Below, in pieces: positions 1-7,855 of a stretch of DNA of 64,000 bases. Under the pieces are notes generated by a model. That model was not told the DNA's origin, ran no database searches, and saw nothing but the letters and a program-made list of their open reading frames with translations. Source of the stretch: Streptomyces viridochromogenes. GTDB taxonomy: Bacteria; Actinomycetota; Actinomycetes; Streptomycetales; Streptomycetaceae. The stretch's first letter is position 1, and each line of letters starts with the position of its first letter. The DNA lies in assembly GCF_001270495.1 (NCBI RefSeq), contig NZ_LGUR01000207.1, positions 162,273 through 226,272 of the forward strand, in the 5' to 3' direction. Made by a program: the position numbers and the translations under genes.

Positions 1-2
1 TC

Positions 3-113
3 GAGCACGAGGACGTTCTTGTGGCCCCCGTCGAGGGCGTCACCAAAACCGTCGACCTGCTGCGCCGCGTCATCCTGCGCGACCCCAGCTCCTACAAGCC
101 CCAGGAGATCTGA
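3..113 (+). CDS. C-terminal end of an unidentified protein (5' part outside the window)
   Basis: An open frame enters from the left edge and stops at TGA 111-113, giving the last 36 residues of a protein that ends in SSYKPQEI. The codons show the G/C-rich third positions expected of a real gene in this genome. The tail is too short to assign to a family, so no function is proposed. The gene would run toward the IS relic that follows about 50 bp later. Confidence 0.5.
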   Translation, partial: EHEDVLVAPVEGVTKTVDLLRRVILRDPSSYKPQEI

Positions 114-165
114 GCCGTCCTGAGCCGCACGGACACGAGTTCCGCGCGGCTCGGTCCGCCAGGCC

Positions 166-340
166 GAGGTCGGCCGCGACGAGCGGGACGACCGGCTGTC
201 GACCGCCGAACACGAGAAACTGAAACAACTCCGCATGGTAGACGCCGAGTTCAGGCGGGCGAACAAGATCTTCAAAGCGGCGAGCGTGTTTGGCTTCCTC
301 TCCTGGCTCGCCGACCGAGGCTGAACTGGACCTGGGGTGC
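166..340 (+). pseudogene. IS3-family transposase OrfA relic
   Basis: The frame from 166 to the stop at 322-324 reads as the C-terminal half of an IS3-family OrfA: the order STAEHEKLKQLR, then EFRRANKIFKAAS, matches the usual ELKRLR...LRRANEILKAASAFF signature. The expected closing AELD motif is found just past the stop in another frame (EAELDL, about 316-333), so the copy has both lost its 5' part and suffered a frameshift. No OrfB, no inverted repeats and no complete element are present. It is a scar of an old insertion next to the exporter gene at 1548. Family assignment is by motif only. Confidence 0.65.
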
Positions 341-359
341 GACATCGAAGAGGAGTTCC

Positions 360-1220
360 TCAGCCGGGCAGCCCTTCCACGAACCCGGCGACCAGCGTCG
401 ACACCGCTTCCGGAGTCTCCAGGATCATGGGGTGAGTGGCGTCGATCCGGCGCACGCTGATCGTCGGCCGGGTACGGAAGAGCGCGGCCAGTGCGTCGGA
501 GACCTCTCGTGCGAACCGGGCGCTGAATTCGTCGAACCACTCCATGCCGGGCGCGGGCGAGAGGCGTCGCCCGGCCTGTACCACCAGCAGCGGGCAGTCG
601 ATCCCGGCCAGCCACGGGGTGACACCGAGCGCGCCGAGCCTGTCGAGTTCGCCGAGGATCTCCAGCGCCTCCGCCCGTTCCGGCAGGGTCTGCCACCTGC
701 CGTCGGGCAGCGGGCGGGCGGCCGCGCGGGCAGCGGCCTCCGCGCGGGCAGCGGGAATCCCGAACCGGGCGTGTTGGACGACCTGTGCCTCGATGTACCC
801 GGGTGGCGCGATGGTGCCGGCGGATGCCAGCAGTCCCTCTCTAGCCCGTTCGGCGCCGGGGTACTCACGTCCCCACCAGAAGCCGTCGAGGTTCACGGCG
901 GCACGGGCGCGGGCGCGGTCCGGGTTCGCCCGGGCGTATTCGACCGCGAGCAGGCCGCCGAGGGAATGGCCCACCAGGACGGCCTCCGGTACACCGTGAG
1001 CGTCGAGCGTGTCCGCGATGTACCGCACCACGGTGGGGACGGTCCAGGGGGAGATTCGGGGCGAGCGGCCGTGCCCGGGAAGGTCGACGGCCAGGACGCG
1101 GTGTTTGGCGGTGAGCAGGGCGGCCGACGCGTCCCAGTCGGTGAGCGAGCGTCCGTAACCGTGCAGGAGAACCAGTTGAGGGCCGTCGCCCCCGTAGTCA
1201 TGAACTTGTAGGAGTGTCAT
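360..1220 (-). CDS. alpha/beta hydrolase, 286 aa
   Basis: Single-domain alpha/beta hydrolase. Visible hallmarks are the oxyanion-hole HGYG at residues 20-23, DLPGHGRS around 46-53, the nucleophile elbow GHSLGG with Ser86, and a C-terminal ATHPM with His263 as the likely catalytic histidine. There is no signal peptide, so the protein is probably cytoplasmic. The substrate cannot be read from the sequence. The ATG at 1220 has no clear Shine-Dalgarno; a TAGCAT hexamer lies 8 nt upstream of it, so the mRNA may be leaderless. It stands alone between the IS3 relic and the exporter gene and points away from the latter. Confidence 0.85.
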   Translation of the reverse strand: MTLLQVHDYGGDGPQLVLLHGYGRSLTDWDASAALLTAKHRVLAVDLPGHGRSPRISPWTVPTVVRYIADTLDAHGVPEAVLVGHSLGGLLAVEYARANPDRARARAAVNLDGFWWGREYPGAERAREGLLASAGTIAPPGYIEAQVVQHARFGIPAARAEAAARAAARPLPDGRWQTLPERAEALEILGELDRLGALGVTPWLAGIDCPLLVVQAGRRLSPAPGMEWFDEFSARFAREVSDALAALFRTRPTISVRRIDATHPMILETPEAVSTLVAGFVEGLPG

Positions 1221-1369
1221 CGGAGTTCATGCTAGGCGCCCCAGATCGTTCCGGCGTCGAGAGCCGACGCCGTCCGGTGGGCTCGGCCGAGATCCCTGGC
1301 GAGCCTGACCGCCTCCTCCTACACCGGGCCAGGTGCCTCGACGGACATCAGTCGGGTACCGTGCGGGCC

Positions 1370-1435
1370 ATGTCGAGTCCTGAGTCAGACAAGGTGGGGG
1401 CTTTCGGTCACGCCGTCAGCCCCCTGAACCACTGA
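1370..1435 (+). CDS. possible 21-aa leader peptide upstream of the MFS exporter
   Basis: A short reading frame starts at ATG 1370, exactly 7 nt after a TACCGT -10-like hexamer (1357-1362), the arrangement of a leaderless Streptomyces transcript. It encodes 21 residues (MSSPESDKVG...SPLNH) and stops 112 nt before the exporter start. Between the two lie several complementary segments that can pair in alternative ways. This suggests a regulatory leader peptide for a ribosome-targeting-drug exporter. It could instead be the remaining 5' end of a destroyed gene. Codon use alone cannot decide in so short a frame. Confidence 0.35.
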   Translation: MSSPESDKVGAFGHAVSPLNH

Positions 1436-1447
1436 GTTCGTAGCCCT

Positions 1448-1540
1448 CTCGTCGCGCCGCGTTCTGCGGCCGGGCGAGTGTGCCTTCGGGGCTGGCCGCG
1501 GTGACGAGATGACCTTCTCGTGCTTCTCCTCACCTCGGAG
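1448..1540 (+). promoter_or_regulatory. candidate attenuator of the MFS exporter mRNA
   Basis: CTCGTC (1448-1453) followed by CCGCG (1457-1461) can pair with CGCGG (1497-1501) and GACGAG (1503-1508). GCGGCC (1466-1471) can pair with GGCCGC (1494-1499). CGAGA (1505-1509) can instead pair with TCTCG (1516-1520). The first and third stems share bases and exclude each other. A short CTCC/GGAG pairing can also cover the exporter ribosome binding site near 1537-1540. Together with the 21-aa frame at 1370 this looks like a translational or transcriptional attenuator; no folding energy was computed. Confidence 0.35.
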
Positions 1541-1547
1541 CCACTCG

Positions 1548-2726
1548 ATGCCTCTCCCGCTGTACCTGCTTGCCGTGGCCGTCTTCGCCATGGGCACCTC
1601 GGAATTCATGCTCGCCGGCCTCCTGCCGGACATCGCCTCGGATCTCGACGTCACAGTCGGGACAGCAGGCACGCTCACCTCGGCCTTCGCGGTCGGCATG
1701 GTCGTCGGCGCTCCCCTTGTGGCCGCGCTTGCCCGCAACTGGCCCAGGCGCTCCAGCCTTCTCGGGTTCATCCTCACTTTCGCGGCAGCTCACGCCGTGG
1801 GCGCCATCACCACCAGCTTTCCGGTCCTGTTCGCCACCCGGGTCGTCGCCGCGCTCGCGAACGCGGGGTTCCTCGCCGTCGCTCTCACGGCTGCCGCCAC
1901 GCTGGTCTCACCCGACAAGAAGGGACGTGCGCTGGCCGTGCTGCTGTCAGGTACGACGGTGGCCACGATCGCCGGTGTCCCTGGCGGGTCGGTACTCGGC
2001 ACGGTGCTCGGCTGGCGGGCCCCATTCTGGGCCGTCGCCGCTCTCTGCCTGCCTGCCGCTCTCGGCATCGCGAAGGCAATCCCGGCGGGACGTGTGAAGG
2101 AAGAGGCGACCGGCGGGCCGGCGTTGCAAGCGGAGCTCGCCCGGCTCACAAGGCCGCCATTGATTCTGGTGATGCTGCTCGGCGCGCTGGTGAACGCAGC
2201 CACGTTCGGCAGCTTCACCTTCCTCGCCCCCGTCGTGACCGACACCGCCGGGCTGGGCGAGTTGTGGATCTCTGTCGTCCTGGTGCTTTTCGGCGCCGGT
2301 TCCTTCGCCGGGGTCACCGTCGCCGGCCGGCTGTCCGACCAGCGTCCCGGTCTGGTCATCGCGGTCGGCGGCCCGCTGCTGCTCATCGGCTGGCCGGCCC
2401 TGGCGGTGCTGGCCGACGAGCCGGTCGCCCTGTTCGTCCTCGTGTTCGTGCAGGGTGCCCTGTCGTTCGCGCTGGGCAGCACCCTGATCACACGGGTCCT
2501 CTATGAGGCCGCGGAAGCCCCCACCATGGCCGGGTCGTATGCGACCGCGGCACTCAACGTCGGCGCCGCCATCGGCCCCCTCATCGCCGCAGCCACCCTC
2601 AGTACCGCGGCCGGGGACCTCGGGCCGCTGTGGGCGAGCGGACTCCTGGTTGCGATCACACTGCTCATCGCGTTCCCCTTCCGCACTGTGGTCGCGGCCG
2701 GCCGAAGCGCCGAGGTGCTCCAGTGA
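1548..2726 (+). CDS. MFS drug exporter, chloramphenicol-resistance type (Cmx/Cml-like)
   Basis: Twelve-helix major-facilitator protein of 392 residues. The N-terminal AVFAMGTSEFMLAGLLPDI and the segment TSAFAVGMVVGAPL are characteristic of the Cmx/CmlR group of proton-coupled chloramphenicol exporters known from S. lividans and corynebacteria. The start at 1548 gives the usual N-terminus MPLPLYLLAVAVF and has a GGAG ribosome binding site 8 nt upstream; an in-frame ATG at 1509 would add 13 atypical residues. The gene is bracketed by an IS3 relic upstream and an IS481-type relic whose GTG start overlaps this stop codon, which fits acquisition by transposition. Actual substrate is inferred from family resemblance only. 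Confidence 0.85.
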   Translation: MPLPLYLLAVAVFAMGTSEFMLAGLLPDIASDLDVTVGTAGTLTSAFAVGMVVGAPLVAALARNWPRRSSLLGFILTFAAAHAVGAITTSFPVLFATRVVAALANAGFLAVALTAAATLVSPDKKGRALAVLLSGTTVATIAGVPGGSVLGTVLGWRAPFWAVAALCLPAALGIAKAIPAGRVKEEATGGPALQAELARLTRPPLILVMLLGALVNAATFGSFTFLAPVVTDTAGLGELWISVVLVLFGAGSFAGVTVAGRLSDQRPGLVIAVGGPLLLIGWPALAVLADEPVALFVLVFVQGALSFALGSTLITRVLYEAAEAPTMAGSYATAALNVGAAIGPLIAAATLSTAAGDLGPLWASGLLVAITLLIAFPFRTVVAAGRSAEVLQ

Positions 2727-2880
2727 CACATACGAACGCCCCCTGAACATCGAGGGACACCGAAGGCTCATCGAAGGCTGCCGCAGCCGTCCGATCGCCC
2801 ACGTGGCCGCCGAGGCCGACGTCTCCCGCGCCTGCCCGTCCAAGTGCTACGGACCGCCCACTCCTGGGAGGGCCCGCCGC
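2723..2880 (+). pseudogene. IS481-type transposase N-terminal relic
   Basis: GTG 2723 overlaps the exporter stop and begins THTNAP, then stops because the C run at about 2740 appears one base short. One frame over, the sequence continues LNIEGHRRLIEGCRSRPIAH and VAAEADVSRACPSK, the helix-turn-helix start of IS481-family transposases. After about 45 codons the similarity stops (the expected W-V-N-R-Y-R segment is missing) and no DDE domain follows before the GH88 gene. It is a frameshifted and truncated insertion-sequence remnant. Confidence 0.65.
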
Positions 2881-2944
2881 CGATCGCCAAGGCTGTTTCC
2901 AGGTCGGCAGCCGGCCCCAGGAGCTGGCCCGGACCGGCGGCCGG

Positions 2945-4075
2945 TCAGACCGTGGAGAGGTCGATCGCCCGGTCGACGTCCTGTGGCTGGAGCACCCGCA
3001 GGATGCCCTCCAGCAGGTAGTAGTCGGCGTACGGGAGGGAGATCTCGATCCCGTCCTCGGCCGGGCGGTTGCGGGTGCAGCGGGCCACCACCGCCTCCGC
3101 GCGGGTCGAGTTCCTCGTCAGGCATGTCTCCGAGAGTGCGGTGAGCAGCCGCAGCGCCACCTCTCGGTAGGCGTGCCTGCCGGTGGCCGCGGCGAGGTCG
3201 AGGAGGCCGCACGCCATGACCGCGCCGGCCGACGCGTCCTTGATGTCGTACGGCTGTTGCGGGGCGTGGTAGTCCCACACGGGCACGTGGTCCGGGGTCA
3301 GCGCTCCCACCGCGAAGTCCGCGAGTGCGCGTGCGGTGGCCAGGAACCGTGGGTCTCCGGTGCGTCGGTACATCGTGGTGAACCCGTACAGCCCCCACGC
3401 CTGTCCGCGCGACCAGCACGACGTGGGGCTGTAGCCCTGCACGGTGTTCGGGCCGATGGGCGCACCGGTGTCCGGGGCGAAGTCATAGACGTGCGGGGTC
3501 GATCCGTCCGGGCGTGGGAAGACCCGCCGGGTGGTCTTCGCATGCTCCACGGCGATGTCCAGGTATTTGCCCTCACCGGTCTGGGCGCTCGCGAACGCCA
3601 GCAGGTCGAGGTTCATCATCGTGTCGATGATGACCCGGCCGGCGTTCTTCGGATCGTTCAGGGCGCCCCAGGCTCTGATGAAGTGCCCGCGCGGGTTGTA
3701 CCGCTGGATCAGGGAGTCGGCCGCCCGGACGGCGCCGGTCCGCCAGGTGTCGTCGCCCGTCAGCCGCCAGGCGGTGACCCAGGACGGGTAGAAGAGGAAG
3801 CCGAGGTCGTGCGTGCCGGTGTCGTACCGGCGAGGGGCCAGCTTCTCCGCCGAGGACTCCGCCCGGCTGCGGAAGGTGTCGTCCCCGCTGTAGAGCCAGG
3901 CCATCCACAGGGTTCCGGGCCAGAACCCGCCCACCCAGTCGCCGTTCTGCGAGTAGACCCACTTCTCGAACTTCGTGCCGACGGGGAAGGCGGTCACGGT
4001 CGGTGCGACGGCGTGCAGCTTCTCGACGGCGTAGTCGGCCGCCGTAGCCAGCACAGTACGCCGGGAAACACTCAT
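2945..4075 (-). CDS. glycoside hydrolase family 88, unsaturated glucuronyl hydrolase
   Basis: 376-residue protein with the full GH88 pattern: GDWVGGFWPGTLWMAW near residue 45-60, HDLGF with Asp90 and IIDTMMNLDLL with Asp151, matching the two catalytic aspartates described for Bacillus UGL (Asp88/Asp149). GH88 enzymes hydrate and release the 4,5-unsaturated uronic acid at the end of oligosaccharides made by polysaccharide lyases. No convincing signal peptide is seen, consistent with cytoplasmic action. The ATG at 4075 has a GGAGGG site 9 nt upstream and gives a normal family length; the longer frame up to 4204 was rejected. It follows the damaged GH97 gene on the same strand, so the pair probably once served one polysaccharide. 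Confidence 0.9.
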   Translation of the reverse strand: MSVSRRTVLATAADYAVEKLHAVAPTVTAFPVGTKFEKWVYSQNGDWVGGFWPGTLWMAWLYSGDDTFRSRAESSAEKLAPRRYDTGTHDLGFLFYPSWVTAWRLTGDDTWRTGAVRAADSLIQRYNPRGHFIRAWGALNDPKNAGRVIIDTMMNLDLLAFASAQTGEGKYLDIAVEHAKTTRRVFPRPDGSTPHVYDFAPDTGAPIGPNTVQGYSPTSCWSRGQAWGLYGFTTMYRRTGDPRFLATARALADFAVGALTPDHVPVWDYHAPQQPYDIKDASAGAVMACGLLDLAAATGRHAYREVALRLLTALSETCLTRNSTRAEAVVARCTRNRPAEDGIEISLPYADYYLLEGILRVLQPQDVDRAIDLSTV

Positions 4076-4160
4076 GCTGATCCCTCCAACTGGTGGTCGG
4101 GAGAACGGAGTTGCCCGAGCGTCGCACGGTCGGCTCAGTGCTGTACACCCACGTGAGCAA

Positions 4161-4184
4161 TGTTCATCAGTGTGAACATGTTCA
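4161..4184. promoter_or_regulatory. TGTTCA/TGAACA inverted-repeat operator
   Basis: Three hexamers in 24 bp: TGTTCA (4161-4166), TGAACA (4173-4178), TGTTCA (4179-4184). The first two form an inverted repeat with a 6-bp spacer and the last two a perfect 12-bp palindrome. The cluster lies across the 3' end of the GH97 pseudogene, about 86 bp before the GH88 start, where a promoter for GH88 would be expected. A GntR- or LacI-type sugar regulator is a reasonable guess; none is encoded nearby. Confidence 0.45.
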
Positions 4185-5583
4185 GCGGTAACAGCTGTCG
4201 ACACCAGGGCGCCACGGACAGGCGATCCCCGCGAAGCCGCCGTTGGCGACGACGTCCACGCCGAGCGTGTCGCCGCCGCGCAGCACCTGCCGGTTCCTGA
4301 CGAGCCCTTCGGCGCCGTCCTGAACCGTCTCGACCAGCCAGCGCCCCGGGCCGAGGGTCAGCGGCACCCCGGCCGTGCGGGCGGCGCCGGCGTACACCCC
4401 GCCCAGGAACCAGCGGTCACCGCTGCGACGGGCGAGCACGGCTTCCTGGCCCGGTCGGCCGGCGAGCAGCCGGGTGTCGTCCCAGGCCGCGGGGACCTGG
4501 TCGAAGTAGGCCCGGGCGAGCGGCCGTTCGTCGTACGACTCGGGCGTGCCCGCGAACATCTGGAGGCCCGACTCGTAGGCGACGGTGAGCCCGACCTCGG
4601 CCGCGTCGGAATTGGGGCGCAGACCGACGCGCTGGAAGGCACCGGGAGTGAAGTCCATGGAGCCGATGACGTTGCGGGTGAAGGGGAGGGTGGTGAGGTG
4701 GGCGGCCGTGTTGGTCCGCTTCTCCTCTCCCGCGACCCCCTCCAGGGTCATGACCTGCGGCCAGGTGCGCTGGAGGCCCTTGGGGATCGTGGAGCCGTGG
4801 AAGTTGACCATGAGGTGGTGGGCGGCGGTCTCCGCGAGGATGGTGTCGTACCACTGGAGCATGGGCTGCGCCTCGGAGTCCATGAAGTCGATCTTGACGC
4901 CCTTGACGCCCCAGCGTTCCAGGGTGGGCAGCCACCGGGCGCGCTCCTCGGGGGTGTCGAGGTCGCGCTGGTGGATCCAGACGATGATGCCGACGCCCTT
5001 GGCGCGCGCGTAGTCGACGAGTTCCGGCATCCAGCTGTTGGTCTGCCAGTCCGGGTCGGTGGTGTCCCATGCGTCGGCCTTGAAGTACCAGCCCGCGTCG
5101 ACGGCCTCGTAGGGCCAGTCGCGTTCGGCGGCGTAGTCGACGTACGCCTTCTGCGCCGCGAGGCTCTGGCCTGCCTCCTTGCCGCCCGCGAGCCAGGTCC
5201 ACAGGACGGTGCCGGGCCGGATCCAGGAGGGGTCGGCGACCCGGGAGGCGGGGGCGAGGTCGTCGGTGAAGGTCGACCGGGTGACGGTGGCGAGGTCGCC
5301 GGTGACCATGGCCCGCCAGGGAGTGGCCAGGGGGCCGTCGGTGCCATCGGTGCGGACCCGGTCGTCGGCGAGCTTGACGCGGTAGGTGCCGGTGCCCTGG
5401 TCGTGGGCGAGCCGGGCGCCGGAGTAGGCGCCGGTGAGGTCGGACTCGGCGAGCAGGGTGTAGCCGCCGTCGGTCGCGAACAGGGCCTGGTCCGAGTACT
5501 CGCCGGTCGGGGCCGCGGCAGCGGTGTACGGCCACGAGGCCGGCGCAGAGTCCGGTGACCGTGGTTCTGATCGGAACGGCCAT
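4182..5583 (-). pseudogene. glycoside hydrolase family 97, N-terminally deleted and frameshifted
   Basis: From about 5530 leftwards the frame encodes the central and C-terminal parts of an actinobacterial GH97 alpha-glycosidase: EYSDQALFATDGGYTLL, SWIRPGTVLWTWLAGG, GVKGVKIDFMDSEAQ and TLEGVAGEE. The Asp in KIDFMD resembles the nucleophile of retaining (alpha-galactosidase-like) GH97 members. The ATG at 5583, with a GAGGGA site, begins a signal-peptide-like MAVPIRTTVTGLCAGL, but in a different frame. About 200-250 residues of the beta-sandwich domain normally between these parts are missing. A deletion that also shifted the frame explains this. Alternatively an assembly error collapsed the region. 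As it stands no secreted enzyme would be made. Confidence 0.7.
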
Positions 5584-5766
5584 GAGATCCCTCGCTGTTG
5601 ATGAGGCGGGGTGGCAGACATCGGCAGACATCGGGTGTATTGGTGAACTTAGCAGGGCACTACACCTGTCAATGGCCTCATCGCCATCAGAAGTCACCAA
5701 CTCATCCGATGTATTGCGGGGACGGGGAGACCGGGCGTAGGGCCTCAGGACCCAGAACCCAGGGCC

Positions 5767-6786
5767 TCAGCCGTGAAGCCACGGCGCGAGCATCCCGCCC
5801 CGCTTCAGCGAACCGAGAACCATGGACACATCCACCGAGACCGCCTCACGCAACCACGAGGAGCGCGTGACGAACTCATGGAGAGCCGCCTCGTGCGGGA
5901 AGGCGGTCAGGACCAGCAGTTGGCGTTCGCCGGTGACGAAACTGACGTACCGGACGTGCGGGGACTCGGCGAGCGCCGCCGTCACCGCGTCGACCTCGGC
6001 CGGGACGGCACGCACCCACAGCACGGCCTCCACCGGCAGTCCGAGCAGCAGCGGCTCGATGACGGCACGGACCCGGACCCGGCCCTCCCGGCGCAGGACG
6101 CCCAGCCGGCGTCGGGCAGTGGCCTCGGAAACCCCGGACACCCGGGCCAGTTCGTCGTAGGTGCACCGCCCGTCCTCGGCCAGCGCGTTCACCAACAGCC
6201 GGTCGGCACGGGAGAGTTCACCGACGCCGTCGAACGGGGGCAACAGGTCGGCCGGCGCGGGCGGGGTGGTCGCGGCGGGCGCGGGGGGCGCGGGGGTCCC
6301 GTCGGCGAGCGCGGCGATCTCCGTCTCGGTGAGCAGGCCCGCGTGCCATTCGCGGATCGTCCGCACATGCCGCAGCACCGGAAGCGTCAGCGTCCGTACG
6401 ACGCCCGGCAGGCCCGGGAGTTCGTCCATGACCAGTCCCGCGAGCCGGTCGCGGGGACACTGCACTTCCGCGACACAGTCCCAGGTCCCGGTCAGGACAT
6501 GGGCGAAGACGCAGTCGGGGCGGCGCGCCAGCGCGGTCGCGACGACGCGTGCCCGGCCGGGTGCGCAGCGCACCCCGACCACCGTGCTGCGACCGCGCAC
6601 CGCCATGGCGCCGATCCGTACGAGCCCGGAGTCCAGCAGCCGGGTGCCCCGGCGCACCACCGTGCGTTCCGGTTCACCGAGAGCCGTCGCGATGCGGTGC
6701 CACGAGGCGCGGCCGTCGATCTGTAGCGCGCTGATGATGCGCCGGTCCAGTGAATCGGCCACGGCGGCGGCGAGCGGTGCGTCCAT
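5767..6786 (-). CDS. Lrp/AsnC-family regulator with two HTH domains, 339 aa
   Basis: Two AsnC-type helix-turn-helix regions are visible: DRRIISALQIDGRASWHRIA near residue 12-31 and LSRADRLLVNALAEDGR with YDELARVSGVSEATARRRL in the second half, each followed by an Lrp ligand-type domain. The doubled form is common in actinomycetes. The ATG at 6786 lies 7 nt after a TACGCT hexamer, so the transcript is probably leaderless. It is divergent from the truncated Nramp, amidase and D-amino-acid oxidoreductase genes with about 127 bp between starts, and is the obvious candidate to control them in response to an amino acid. Confidence 0.88.
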   Translation of the reverse strand: MDAPLAAAVADSLDRRIISALQIDGRASWHRIATALGEPERTVVRRGTRLLDSGLVRIGAMAVRGRSTVVGVRCAPGRARVVATALARRPDCVFAHVLTGTWDCVAEVQCPRDRLAGLVMDELPGLPGVVRTLTLPVLRHVRTIREWHAGLLTETEIAALADGTPAPPAPAATTPPAPADLLPPFDGVGELSRADRLLVNALAEDGRCTYDELARVSGVSEATARRRLGVLRREGRVRVRAVIEPLLLGLPVEAVLWVRAVPAEVDAVTAALAESPHVRYVSFVTGERQLLVLTAFPHEAALHEFVTRSSWLREAVSVDVSMVLGSLKRGGMLAPWLHG

Positions 6787-6913
6787 CGGCCTGAGCGTAT
6801 GGCCGATTCCGTCGATTTCACAGGGAATCTTGTTCCCTTCCGTCAGCCTGCCCGACTCTTCCGGGAAGCCGGACCGCACTCCCGTGACTCCCCCGCATCC
6901 GGAGGTGGCCAAC

Positions 6914-7855
6914 GTGACCGCGACGCCTGGAAGTCCCCCGCACCCGCACACCGCCGCACCGTCCCCCGCGTCCTCACACGCCCCGACCACCGGGCTCGTG
7001 TACGTGGGCCGGTACACGCTGTTCGAGCGGGTGATGAGCGGGTTCATGCTGGCCAAGTTCGTCGGCATGGTGGTGCTGGCGGTGGTCACGCTCGTCACCA
7101 TGGACGACCCGTCCGCTGTGGTGTCCTCGCTGAGGCCACGGCTGCCGGAGGGCGACGTGCTCACCGTGCTGGCGCTGGTCGGCGGGGTGGGCGGCACGGC
7201 CGGGGTGGCCTCCTACAGCTACTGGGTGCGGGAGAAGGGCTGGCGGGACCGGAGCTGGCTGCCCGTCCTGCGGGCGGACTCGGCGGTGAGTTACGCGGTC
7301 ACGTTCCTGTTCGTGGTGTGCACCTCGATCGTGGGCACCGGCCTGCTGTACGGCAGCGGCCGGACGATCACCGGCAACGACGGGTTGGCCGCGCTGGCCG
7401 AACCGCTCGGCGCGGACCTCGGGTCGGTGGCCCGAGGGCTGTTTCTGGGCACCTTCTTCCTCGTGACCCTGAGCGCACTGGTCGGCGGTTTCAACGCCCT
7501 GTGCTACCTGTTGTCCGACTCCCTGCGCACCCTGCGCGGGGTCCCGGACGCCGAGGCCGAGCGGCACATGGGCCAACGCAGCCGCCCGTTCCGCCTGTTC
7601 GTGCTCTACTGCGCGGTCACGTCCGTGGCCGTGACCTTCATGGGACGGCCGGTCCCCCTGGTGCTCGCCTACGCCGCCGTGGGCTCCCTGGTCCTGCCGC
7701 TGCTGTCCGGGGCGCTGCTGGTACTCCTCAACCGGCGCGACCTGACGCGGCCGTACCGCAACAAGACCGTCTCGAACGTGCTGCTGTCGAGCTCCTTCGT
7801 CCTGTTCGGAGTGCTCGCCGTCGTCCAGCTCAAGGAAACCCTGGGAGGACTGTGA
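6914..7855 (+). pseudogene. Nramp-related metal transporter lacking its N-terminal half
   Basis: GTG 6914 has a proper GGAGG site 8 nt upstream and begins a hydrophilic tail of about 25 residues. The frame then jumps into VYVGRYTLFERVMSGF, which in actinobacterial Nramp-like proteins lies about 190 residues further on. What remains (313 residues) covers roughly the last six membrane helices, including GGVGGTAGVASYSYWVREKG. The helix-1 region carrying the metal-binding motif of the family is gone, so transport is unlikely. The deletion is in frame and keeps translational coupling to the amidase (GTGA overlap), so the residual protein may still be made. Loss could be real or an assembly collapse. 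Confidence 0.65.

Noticed and set aside
5767..7197. Longer version of the double Lrp regulator starting near 7197
   Set aside because: The extra 137 residues overlap the divergent Nramp gene and lack homology; ATG 6786 has a promoter directly before it.
6799..7851. Extension of the amidase frame upstream across the Nramp gene
   Set aside because: The added part has shadow-type composition; GTG 7852 is coupled to the Nramp stop and starts the conserved amidase N-terminus.
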